Origin: Drosophila persimilis | Lineage: Eukaryota > Arthropoda > Insecta > Diptera > Drosophilidae | NCBI RefSeq assembly: GCF_003286085.1 | Contig: NW_020825289.1 | Span: 4,526,001 to 4,590,000, forward strand | Direction: 5' to 3' | DNA length: 64,000 nt | Shown here: one piece after another, positions 34,901-44,060 of the stretch | Layout: each line of letters begins with the position of its first letter | Numbering within the stretch: position 1 is the first letter of the stretch | Translations under genes and position numbers: made by a program | Notes under the pieces: model-generated | Databases searched by the model: none | The model's input: the letters and a program-made list of their open reading frames with translations, nothing else | Told to the model about the DNA's origin: nothing

Positions 34901-35507
34901 GAGGGATTGGCTTGTCCCTCCGGTACTTTAAGAGGAGTACCGGCATGATTTGTTTGGCATTTTTGTTCCCACGAGTAGGCGGGAAGGGGTTGGTCACCCG
35001 ATGCATAGCCCGCTTGCCCCGGGAAGCCTGATTTAAACTGGAGGTCTGCAGGTATCCAGAGTCCGCATATTAGTGACCGGGCACCGCCCAGCCATGCATC
35101 CCTAAGCATATAACAGTGTCACCTTGGATTGGGGTAATTTCACCTAGAGTTTTCTTCTCTCCGCCCGACTACCATTCGCCAGCATCCAGAGACATGACCG
35201 TGCCAGGACCTGTATCCAGCCGCCCTCACGGGGAGAGTGTAGTCGCACTTCCACCGGTGTGTACAGTTACGGCGGGTGACGGTTCGCTCGCAACCCTCTG
35301 TGTCCTAGGGGGTGTGGGACGCAGGCCGCACAGGGTATTACTAACCGGAGCGGCTGCGCCTCAGTTCCGAGCTCACAGTTGTACGAGCCGACCCGTCATC
35401 CGTTTGTCCCCCTGTAGCACCCGATGGCTATCAGCTGATAAGAGCCAGCGCAGGCCGGCCGGCAAAATTACTCAGTTCTGGAGCCCCCTGTCATGTTGAA
35501 TGTTTTG
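31984..35507 (-). mobile_element. LOA-type non-LTR retrotransposon, copy 3 (RT core deleted)
   Basis: Minus-strand element. 5' UTR-like GC-rich sequence lies at 35110-35507. ORF1 is at about 35006-34050 (charged, SRP-rich N-terminus; C-terminal domain AVAALKEVYPGAKLEAVRW ... RRQIILVLNEESLEPLAK). An endonuclease opens at 33937 (LTILQINLHHCKAACAALL, FIQEPWI, ICSAYMGHD, VGCDAKAHYCQWGS, SFSDHRYV), followed by the start of RT (ISWAIRSFKPYKFAGPDGIFPAQL at about 32690-32600). The sequence then jumps at about 32530 to the post-RT region, removing the whole polymerase core. An RNase H domain remains at 32532-31984 with the expected acidic residues and histidine (FYTDGSKLNG, QAEIEAIKEA, VFSDSQAAIKAL, WIPGHRDIEGNDAADELA). 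The 3' tail is missing. Confidence 0.87.
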
Positions 35508-35610
35508 TGGCGTATTAGGGGGCGACACTGTTATGTTTGTTGACTGTTGTGGATAACAAAACTTGCACATATGTACATAGGTCAAAAGTTCCGTTTTGAA
35601 CTGCTTTCTG

Positions 35611-36665
35611 TTAAATGCTAACTATATTTATCATGTTTTCCACCAAACATCTACAAACATTACAAATTATGTAAGCACCGTCGGTTGAAAATATGTATCT
35701 CTCTTTATAAAATGTTGGTGGTCCTGAAAAGGACAGATTTTTAAGGATAGTTTGCAAGTCTATCCTCGGTTTGGAATATCCATCACCGATATTGGTACGA
35801 CAATAGCAACAAACCTGTATGACTGTGAACAGCTGGCGTCCTTCCTCCGGCAAATCATCCATGACGTCTTGCACCATTAAGCCATTATGGCTATGCCTGA
35901 CATCTCGAGGTCCCCGCTGTTCAGCCTGTCCAGTGTGCTGAGATGTGTTCCCGAATGGGAGTATACTCGGCTAATCAGCAAATTCAGCTGTACCAGCTCC
36001 GTTGCGATGCAGCCCTTGTAATCCGTTGTAACGGGTGGGTACTCCGTGTCGATATATTGGGGATATTGCGGAGATGTTCTATGTCCCAGAGAACTGGGAC
36101 TTCCCTGTTCGCTAGAAATTTCGCCAGCGAGTTGGCGGGGCACCCGTCCGATATGACACACATCAGACGGTTCGTGTACCCAAGTCGGTGTATGGCGTCC
36201 AGCACCGTCATCAATCCATCGTTGAAAATAGAATGTATTAATATATATAGAAAAAAAAAATTTTTTTAAATTTAAATATACAAATTTATAGAACACTTAC
36301 CAATTTAATATGGAGCTAATGGAAATTACTCCCATCCATATTGAAGGCCGCGATAACCAGCACCTTCCATACTCCGTGCCAACCCCAACGCATATGAAAT
36401 TCGTCAAAAATGACTGCGAAAGGATCAGTCGCGAAGAAATGGAGGTTATGCAGCATGTTTACTTCGCCGGAATTCAATTCTGCGGAGCGACTCTCCCGCG
36501 TTACGTGTTGTATCGCGCTCAGAAGCTGCTCCTCGGACAGCGTGCGGACGTAGGGCGAAATGAATTGGTCCATGACGACGGTTGGATTTTTCTAGGTACA
36601 GAAGGCTCAAGTATTGAGGATTTACTGCACATAATTCTTTGCAGTTCTGCTCTATATATGCATAC
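35611..36665 (-). pseudogene. Host-gene fragment with an intron (unidentified), part 1
   Basis: Minus-strand coding-like pieces with no transposon features. 36665-36316 reads YLSLLYLEKSNRRHGP, then with a frame change MDQFISPYVRTLSEEQLLSAIQH and FAVIFDEFHMRWGWHGVWKVLVIAAFNMDGSNFH. An AT-rich spacer at about 36300-36215 looks like an intron. The next block, about 36215-35880, encodes VLDAIHRLGYTNRLMCVISDG and, in a second frame, YIDTEYPPVTTDYKGC...LISRVYSHSGTHLSTLDRLNSGDLEMSGIAIMA. A third block (35877-35611) reads VMDDLPEEGRQLFTVIQVCCY. The good reading keeps switching frame, the sign of a decaying duplicate. I do not recognise the family. Confidence 0.4.
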
Positions 36666-36690
36666 ATGTATATTCTTTGCTATCAAAGGA

Positions 36691-37012
36691 CAATTAGCAC
36701 AACATTTATTCGGACACCCCGTCTATTTCCACATTCTTTTCAAATAACTTGAAAACAATTAAATTTTAACAAACAAATTTTATTTCATTATGAAGATCCA
36801 TGTTACTAATACTAATTTTAAACATAAAACCATAAAAACTTATAAAAAAACATAAAAGTATAAAAAAGGCACTTTTCTACGTACAAAAATTATTCGGACA
36901 CATTGTAGTTTGTACGAAAAATAATTGTTTTCCCCCAGTTTTATTTGTGTTTTCCCAATTATAATATATATATAAAAATAAACGGGTGTCCGAATAAAGG
37001 TTGTGCTGACTG
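36691..37012. mobile_element. Tc1/mariner-like MITE
   Basis: A 322-bp non-coding element with inverted ends: CAATTAGCACAACATTTATTCGGACACCC at the left and, inverted, CAGTCAGCACAACCTTTATTCGGACACCC at the right. A further internal ATTATTCGGACAC occurs near 36889. The CAGTCA...ATTATTC style recalls Bari/Tc1 ends. No TA duplication is visible at the present borders, probably because of decay. Confidence 0.6.
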
Positions 37013-37172
37013 CATGTGCACGTACGCCAAGTAAACCTAACTGTTCTTTTCATCCTCTTTATACAATCTTGTCCGCTTTTTGGCAGACACACATACAATG
37101 AAAGCCTCCGTATTGCTTTTTTAAACGACGAGCTATTGCCGACTTCAGTGCTGTTTACGATATTCGTGTGAA

Positions 37173-37900
37173 ATGACAAATAATTTTAATTATTACTATT
37201 GTTGCAAGCACGCACCGTCGCACCACCCTACACCGGGAAGCGATGAACCTGTTCCGCAGGTCCGTGCTCACCAACAAGTGCCCGGCGGAGGATACGCCAG
37301 ACGAATGATGGAGTTATGGACATCCATTGTGGAAACTGAGGAGCAGCAAAAGAAACAAGAACTGTTCGACAAAGTAAGCAGTCACTAATAATCTCCTTTA
37401 ATTAGACTTTCAAATCAATTTGCATCCCATCAGGGTCCACTAACTGTTGAAGCGTCACCTCCGCAGACATGCAAAATTCAGATACATTAAACATCCTCGC
37501 CGCCCTGAAAGTTCCGAACAAAATCGGTGCAAAAACTCCATTGGGCAGACGTCCGATCACAGTGGCAAAAGCTGAGACGTGGCTCTGCAAAACTGAAATC
37601 CAGGCAAAGAGGTCGCATTGCGGACATACATAGTTATTGATTACTTTCAAACTATGAACATCGAATTGAACCGCAAACGCTGCAAGCTCCTTGCCGAGGA
37701 GATCGTGACACGACTCGAGCACGAGGAAAGTAAAGATTGGACTAATAAAGGCGGAGTCATTAACGAACGGATGCGAACTCGGAAACGTACCGTAAGTTTC
37801 TGTAGGAATACAAAATAAAATAAATATATACATATGTATGTATTTATTTGTCTTCTTTTTTTTGCAGATCATTAGGAAGAAAGAAAGGATGGAAACATAA
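37173..37900 (+). pseudogene. Host-gene fragment with introns (unidentified), part 2
   Basis: Plus-strand coding-like pieces. One frame gives ARRMMELWTSIVETEEQQKKQELFDK to a GTAAGC donor at 37372; a 61-nt intron would end at CCCATCAG (37432), continuing GPLTVEASPPQTCKIQ. A shifted frame then gives MQNSDTLNILAALKVPNK and TPLGRRPITVAKAETWLCK (37469-37633). A third piece, IELNRKRCKLLAEEIVTRLEH (from about 37650), runs to a GTAAGT donor near 37790 with an acceptor TTTTTGCAG at about 37867. Intron-like spacing and sites argue for a genomic duplicate, while stop codons and frame changes argue that it is dead. A minus-strand ORF over the same span (37402-37872) is a less likely reading. I do not recognise the gene. 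Confidence 0.4.
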
Positions 37901-38510
37901 CAAATATGTTAATTTATCGATATGAAGTTCCTTTTAGTATAGGGTAATATTCATATATGTATATAGTTGCCGGCAGCTTCCTCTCCTCAGTAGGCACGTC
38001 GTCAGTACAGGATCCTTCCTTTTCCTCCACTAATCACAATCTTCCCGTTTCACTCCGATTTTTTTTTTTCAGCAGCCACTCGGTCTGAATATTTCTCTCC
38101 GCGAACACGTCCATTCAATTCGGCACTCTCTGACTCTTTTTTTCTCCACGTTTTTCCAGCTCCGAACCGGCGTTCTGCCGATCCAGCGTCAGCGAGGGCG
38201 GCTAGCGTCGTTATTCTTACTGCGGCAGAAGGCTGGCGCCCTTGTTTTCATCCTCTTTCGGCGTCTGTTGCTGCGCCGGTGACTTTCGCCTCTCTTTTCC
38301 GCTACTGGCGCGTCGTTGCTGTTGGCTTGCGGTTCTCGTCGTTTCTCTTCTGCCGCTGCTGCGTCGATGCTGTCAATGCCTAAATCTAGAGAACAAGGAA
38401 ATGTCAAAATCTTAATTATAATAAGGAAACGTAGCTTAGGATCCCTCCAGTTGTGAGGGAGCGTACGCTCCATCCACATTTTTTCGCCCATCAACTCGCC
38501 AGCATTTTCC
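37901..38510. other. Unassigned sequence left of the Transib-like element
   Basis: GC-richer, T/C-rich DNA with no clear gene. A minus-strand frame at about 38360-38189 (AAAEEKRREPQANSND, RRSNRRRKRMKTRAPAF) is basic and low in complexity. It may be a further part of the gene fragment upstream or simple-sequence DNA. Confidence 0.3.
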
Positions 38511-38515
38511 CATTG
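38511..38515. repeat. Target-site duplication CATTG (left)
   Basis: CATTG directly precedes the left CACTATG end and is repeated exactly after the right end at 43446-43450. Confidence 0.75.
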
Positions 38516-38625
38516 CACTATGGTCCAGAAGTCGTTTTTTTTTTGCATAAAGTCTAGTTTTTAAACTAGAGCCTTGAAACTTTGCACAATTATTTTGAGT
38601 ATTTTTATAAAATTTCGATTTTTTA

Positions 38626-39746
38626 TACCCGATACTCAAAATGAGTATTGGGGTATATTAGATTTGTGGTAAAAGTGGATGTGTGTAACGTCCAGAAGGA
38701 ATCGTTTCCGACCCCATAAAGTATATATATTCTTGATCAGCATCAATAGCCGAGTCGATTGAGCCATGTCTGTCTGTCCGTCTGTCCGTCTGTCCGTCCG
38801 TCCGTCTGTCCGTCTGTCCGTCCCCTTCAGCGCCTAATGCTCAAAGACTATAAGAGCTAGAGCAACGATGTTTTGGATCCAGACTTCTGTGATATGTCAC
38901 TGCTACAAAAATATTTCAAAACTTTGCCCCGCCCACTTCCGCCCCCACAAAGGGCGAAAATCTGTGGCATCCACAATTTTAAAGATACGAGAAAACAAAA
39001 AACGCAGAATCGTAGAGAATGACCATATCTTTTAGACTGCAGAATCTGAATTGGATCGTATTACTATTATAGCCAGCATCAAGAAAACAATTTCATTTTT
39101 TCTCGCCCTGTCTCTCTCTAACACACAGGTAGCATAGGCGGCTTTGCTTAGAGTAAAACATTAGCGCCTAGATCTCAGAGACTATAAAAGCTAGAGCAAC
39201 CAAATTTGGTATCCACACTCCTAATATATCAGACCGAGACGAGTTTGTTTCAAAATTTCGCCACACCCCCTTCCGCCCCCGCAAAGGATGCAAATCTGGG
39301 GATATTCACAAATCTCAAAGACTATTAACGCTAGAGTAACCAAATTTGGAATCCGCACTTCTCTTAGATCTCACTATAAAACGTGTATCTCAAAATTTCG
39401 CCCCACCCCCTTCCGCCCACACAAAGGACGAAAATCTGTTGCATCCACAATATTGCAGATTCGAGAAAAACTAAAAACGGAGAATCATAGATAACGACCA
39501 TATCTATCAGATTGCTGAATCTGGATCAGATCAGATAATTTTTGTAGCCAAAAGGAACAAATCAATTTGCAGTGGCTACGCAGCGCCCGACGTCACGCTC
39601 AGACTGATTTTCTGTCTCTCTCGCACGCACTCTTTGTCGTGTCGTTTAATATTAGCGGCGTCTGCCGGAGGAAAGCCATACTGACTTAGTATCGGGTATA
39701 ACTGTAGAGTTGCGGTGTCCGCAGCAACTCACAACGTTCCCCCTCG
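38626..39746 (+). mobile_element. DINE-1-like Helitron copy D
   Basis: Full-length copy: TATACCCGATACTCAAAATGAG at the start, a GTCY run at 38768-38822, repeated CCGCCCCCxCAAAGG modules, AGTATCGGGTATAA, the hairpin GAGTTGCGG-tgt-CCGCAGCAACTC and ACAACGTTCCCCCTCG at the end. It is inserted about 110 bp inside the left end of the Transib-like element and is the inverse partner of copy C. Confidence 0.85.
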
Positions 39747-39883
39747 TTTTTGTTTCAGATTCGACCACGCCATCGACCCCCTTCCCCAGAGCACCTCAGA
39801 TTTGTTTAACACAGAGCTCGAAATTAAAGCTAGAGCTTTTAAATTTTGTACATATACTTGTATACTTGTACTTGCGTACTTGT

Positions 39884-40588
39884 AAATCTGAACCAGATCG
39901 TATAATTATTATAGCCAGAATCACGAAAACAATTTCACTCTTTCTCGCTCTGTCTCACTCTAACACACAGGTTTCATGGTCGGTTTTGCCAATTGCAAAA
40001 TATGAGTTCAAGGATCTCAGAACCCATAAGAGCTAGAGCAACCAAATTTGGTATCCACACTGCTGTGATATCGGACCTTGACCGTTTTGTGTCAAAATTT
40101 CGCCACACCCCCTTCCGCCCCCGCAAAGGACGAAAATCTGAGGCAACCACAAATCTCAGAGACTATTAAGGCTAGAGTAACAAAATTTGGTATCCGCACT
40201 TCTGTTAGATCTCACTATAAAACGTATATCTCAGAATTTCGCCCCACCACCATCCGCCCACACAAAGGACGAAAATCTGTTGCATCCACAATATTGCAGA
40301 TTTGAGAAAACTAAAAATGCAGAATCATAGAGAATGACGATATCTATCCGGTTGCTGAATTTGGATCAGATCAGATAATTTTTGTAGCCAAAAGGAACAA
40401 ATCAATTTGCACTGGCTACGCAGCGCCCGACGTCACGCTCAGACTGATTTTCTGTCTCTCTCGCACGCACTCTTTGTGGTGTCGCTTAATATTAGCGGCG
40501 TCTGCCGGAGGAAAGCCATACTGACTTAGTATCGGGTATAACTGTAGAGTTGCGGTGTCCGCAGCAACTCACAACGTTCCCCCTCGTT
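39884..40588 (+). mobile_element. DINE-1-like Helitron copy E (5' truncated)
   Basis: Starts in the middle of the element (AAATCTGAACCAGATCGTATAATTATTATAGCC) and runs to the intact hairpin and terminal CCCCTCG. The first about 250 bp are nearly identical to the equivalent part of copy F, implying a recent common source. About 137 bp of unrelated sequence separates it from copy D. Confidence 0.78.
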
Positions 40589-40734
40589 TTTTTTTTTGCA
40601 TAAAGTCGGAAGTTTAAATTACATACTTCAAATTTATTACATTTTGTTGTTAAATCATTATATATAATATCTTATTTCAAATTATCTATATTTATATATA
40701 AACTATGGAAATTTATTACACACTAATTTTTTTC

Positions 40735-42254
40735 TTAAATGACCTCATCTTCATCTTCTAGTTCTATGTCGTATATATTATAATCGGAATCAGAATCAGA
40801 TTGCGAGTCATTTTCGTATTCACATGAATCTTTGCTTTCGGTAGACGGCAACTCCAGAAGGCTTAATACTTCTTTGGAAAGAGGCTTTTTCTTGTTTTTC
40901 CTTTCCCTCTCCTTTAAACAGACACTCGATAGTAATGGATCCGAGGAATCTATCGCTCTATAAAAAATGTCAGTCATAGTATTTACCCGACTATTTTTTC
41001 TTACATGTGATAATCTGTCTTTTTTGTACATTTTATTCCGTGCCTCTGAAGCATTTTCTCCTAAACATCCAAGTGGAACCAACGTCGAATTGTTTATTTG
41101 AAAACCGTGGACTAATACTTTATGAATCGTAGGGGACATTGGGTACCACGGATATGTTTGCATATATAAGCAAAAAGTACTCTCACAAAAAGAACGAAAT
41201 TTTTCCGAATTTATATAATAGTTACACGAAATTGCGATTAAGATTATGTGAAAATTATTTAAAAGGGCTACGCTAAAGTTGGTTATGGATGATAGTAGCT
41301 TAATACGTTATGCTTAATATGCATTTCATAGGTAACTACTATGTCAACATTCTCAACTAATTTATAAACAAAGGGTTTAAGAGTGTTAATTTGATAATCT
41401 AAATCTTTTTTTCTATAATTATGTGCGCAGTAGTTTCTTTTACTAGATCAATTTTTAGCGGTCTGCAAAATCTAATAGACTGCGGTGTTCTATTTGTCCA
41501 GATGTTCCGATGATAGGTGTCTTGAATTTGTATGGGTATAACAGAAGTTACAAATAAAGAATGATCGGAAAGCTGACTGCCAGGTATTTCAGTTAAAAAC
41601 TTCTGCTTGTATATACTATGACCCGTTGAGCCATCAAATCCGTAGCTGCAGATTAATTTGATTTCAGATGCATCCGGGAACTGCTTGAAAACATCGGACT
41701 GCAATTTAATTATTCGATGTATGATCCAAAAGATTTTGTAATGGCACTCGAGCAGTAGTTTCCATTACTTCTATGCACTCTGGTCGGCACTGTAATTTAG
41801 CTTCCATTACTTTATTATAGCTAGGATAAATGTCGCAGTTATGCCTTTTATTTAAAAGCCTAGTGTTTGTATACTGCTGTTTGTTGAGTGAATTTTCCAG
41901 GAGGTAAGCTAAAGCTTCATCTGGTGAAAGTGGAATGGGCTTTTGCAATTGAAGATGCTTTTTCGATTCAGTCGGGTATTCAGGTGTTCTAATTGTTTTT
42001 GTTAGGACAAAAGCCACGTCGGTCTTGCGTGCTTTCTTAGCAGAAACTGCCGCAGCATGCATAAGAAGATTCGTGTTATTATTATTATCATTTGCAAGAT
42101 CAGACGCCAGTTTCCTTTTTAATCGTGTCCCTGCATTTGTATAATGTAATGTTGGACGTCCCATTTTCTTTGGTGTCTTACAATTTTCATCAACAATAAT
42201 TGTTATTTTAGAAGCCATCCATTTAGCATGGGTGGTCATAAACCGTTCCATCAT
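40735..42254 (-). pseudogene. Transib/RAG1-type transposase remnant
   Basis: Three minus-strand pieces of one transposase. Piece 1 (42254-41706): MGRPTLHYTNAGTRLKRKLAS, then DEALAYLLENSLNKQQY and ECIEVMETTARVPLQNLLDHT. A small frame slip leads straight into piece 2 (41704-41399), with IKLICSYGFDGSTGHSIYKQ; the Asp at about 41635 matches the first catalytic Asp context of RAG1 (CDGMGDVSEK). Piece 2's frame decays by about 41290. Piece 3 (from about 41225 to 40735) reads LYMQTYPWYPMSPTIHKVLVH and LGENASEARNKMYKKDRLSHV, corresponding to the RAG1 region HKTLAHV...SEGNESGNKLFRR with the catalytic Glu. The middle, where the second Asp should be, is deleted. The C-terminus is acidic (SQSDSDSDYNIYDIELEDEDE). 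Confidence 0.68.
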
Positions 42255-42304
42255 TTTGTTGCACTTCAGAAGGTTTCTTTTAATGAAGGATTCAAAATTA
42301 CTGA

Positions 42305-43329
42305 TTTTTATACCCGATACTCAAAATGAGTATTAGATTTGTGGTGAAAATGGATCGATTGAGCCATGTCTGTCTGTCCGTCCGTCCGTCCGTCCGTCCG
42401 TCTGTCCGTCCCCTTCAGCGCCTAATGCTTAAAGACTATAAGAGCTAGAGCAACGATGTTTTGGATCCAGACTTCTGTGATATGTCACTGCTACAAAAAT
42501 ATTTCAAAACTTTGCCCCGCCCACTTCCGCCCCCACAAAGGGCGAAAATCTGTGGCATCCACAATTTCGACGATACGAGAAAACTAAAAACGCAGAACCG
42601 TAGAAGATGACTATATCTTACAGAGTGCAAAATCTGAACCAGATCGTATAATTATTATAGCCAGAATCACGAAAACAATTTCACTCTTTCTCGCTCTGTC
42701 TCACTCTAACACACAGGTTTCATGGTCGGTTTTGCCAATTGCAAAATATGAGTTCAAGGATCTCAGAACCCATAAGAGCTAGAGCAACCAAACTTGGTAT
42801 TCACACTCCTGTGATATCGGACCTTGACCGTTTTGTGTCAAAATTTCGCCACACCCCCTTCCGCCCCCGCAAAGGACGAAAATCTGAGGCAACCACAAAT
42901 CTCAGAGACTATTAAGGCTAGAGTAACCAAATTAGGTACACACACTCCTTTAAGATGTCACTATAAAACGTATATCTCAGAATTTCGCCCCACCCCCATC
43001 CGCCCCCACAAAGGACGAAAATCTGTTGCATCCACAATATTGCAGATTCGAGAAAACTAAAAACGCAGAATCATAGAGAATGACTATATCTATCCGGTTG
43101 CTGAATTTGGATCAGATCAAATAATTTTTGTAGCCAAAAGGAACAAATCAATCATTGGCTACGCAGCGCCCGACGTCACGCTCAGACTGATTTTCTGTCT
43201 CTCTCGCACGCATTCTTTGTCGTGTCGTTTAATATTAGCGGCGTCTGCCGGAGGAGAGCCTTGACTTAGTATCGGGTATAACTGTAGAGTTGCGGTGTCC
43301 GCAGCAACTCACAACGTTCCCCCTCGTTT
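42305..43329 (+). mobile_element. DINE-1-like Helitron copy F
   Basis: Begins TTTTTATACCCGATACTCAAAATGAG but lacks the TTTCCGACCCCATAAAG block (an internal loss near 42355). The GTCY run is at 42369-42412 and the hairpin end is intact at 43276-43329. It sits between the transposase remnant and the right terminus of the Transib-like element. Confidence 0.82.
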
Positions 43330-43445
43330 TTTTCATTTTTAATATGTATGATGAATTTACTTTGAGAATTTGCAAGAAAAAACGTAATCCATTCACATAA
43401 AAATTTCGACTTTATGCCAAAAAAAACGAATTCTGGACCATAGTG

Positions 43446-43450
43446 CATTG
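43446..43450. repeat. Target-site duplication CATTG (right)
   Basis: CATTG directly follows the right terminus ...CATAGTG of the Transib-like element and matches the left flank. Confidence 0.75.
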
Positions 43451-43689
43451 GAGGGACCCGGACCTACTCTATTAGAATTAAGATTTTGACTTTTCTTCGT
43501 TTTCTAGGTTTAAGCATTGACTTTTCAGTTTTAGGTTAAGGGGGAGGGGGGAAGGCCACGAAGGCTACATGGTATTAATTTTATATAATATACGGCCCGA
43601 GGGGTCTCTAAGCCCTACGCAGCTTATTATCTTCTTTAAAGTCGCGATCACGGCGGACGCCACTGGCTTTTCACAACCAAACCCAACAA

Positions 43690-44060
43690 CAACGACGTAG
43701 CAGCAGCCAAAGATGCAGAGGAATACACCAAGAACCGAAACCCAACGGCACCGACACAGAAACGGGGAGGAATACACCGAGAAACAAAACCCAACGACAA
43801 CAACGCAGCGGAAGCCAAAGAGAGAGAGAGAGGAGTACCCCAAGAGTCGAAACGGTAGCCAACAGCATCAATTCAGCGACGGCCGAAGACGAGAAGCGCC
43901 GAAAAGATAAGCCGCCAGCGTCGACGCAGCAACGAAGCGCCGAAACGGTAAGCCCACAGCAGCAACGGCAGAAGAGAAACGCGGAAAACCAAAACCATGT
44001 AACGACGCGCCAGCAGCGAAAAAGAGAGACAAAAGTCACCAGCGCATCGTAGACGCCGAA
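43690..44060. repeat. Degenerate GAGGAATACACC(A/G)AGA repeats
   Basis: Purine/AAC-rich DNA with loosely repeated segments (GAGGAATACACC at 43718 and 43769, GAGGAGTACCCC at 43831; CGACG(C/T)AGCAGCAGCC and AAGCGCCGAAA recur). It can be read as a low-complexity, basic peptide, but there is no support for a real protein. It runs directly into the tandem array that follows, so both may belong to the leader of one unidentified retroelement. Confidence 0.45.

Larger units (their letters stand above)
38516..43445. mobile_element. Transib/RAG1-family DNA transposon, decayed, with nested DINE-1 copies
   Basis: Both termini are present. The left end at 38516 starts CACTATGGTCCAGAAGTCG, a T-run, GCATAAAGTC. 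The right end at 43445, read inward on the minus strand, starts CACTATGGTCCAGAATTCG, a T-run, GGCATAAAGTC. The 5-bp sequence CATTG flanks it on both sides (38511-38515 and 43446-43450). Five-base duplications and CACWATG ends are the signature of Transib elements, the relatives of RAG1. A broken transposase lies on the minus strand at 40735-42254. Three DINE-1 copies (38626-39746, about 39884-40588, 42305-43329) account for over half the length. A second partial terminus-like sequence (CG, T-run, GCATAAAGTCGG at about 40587-40609) suggests an earlier rearrangement or nested copy. Confidence 0.78.

Noticed and set aside
34403-34948. 181-codon plus-strand ORF over LOA copy 3
   Set aside because: Shadow of the GC-rich ORF1 of the retrotransposon, which lies on the minus strand.
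37402-37872. 156-codon minus-strand ORF as a gene
   Set aside because: The plus strand shows intron-like donors/acceptors and better coding character; the minus frame ends in low-complexity sequence.
43713-43910. Arg/Gln/Thr-rich 65-codon ORF
   Set aside because: Product of purine-rich repeated DNA, with no start context or family match.
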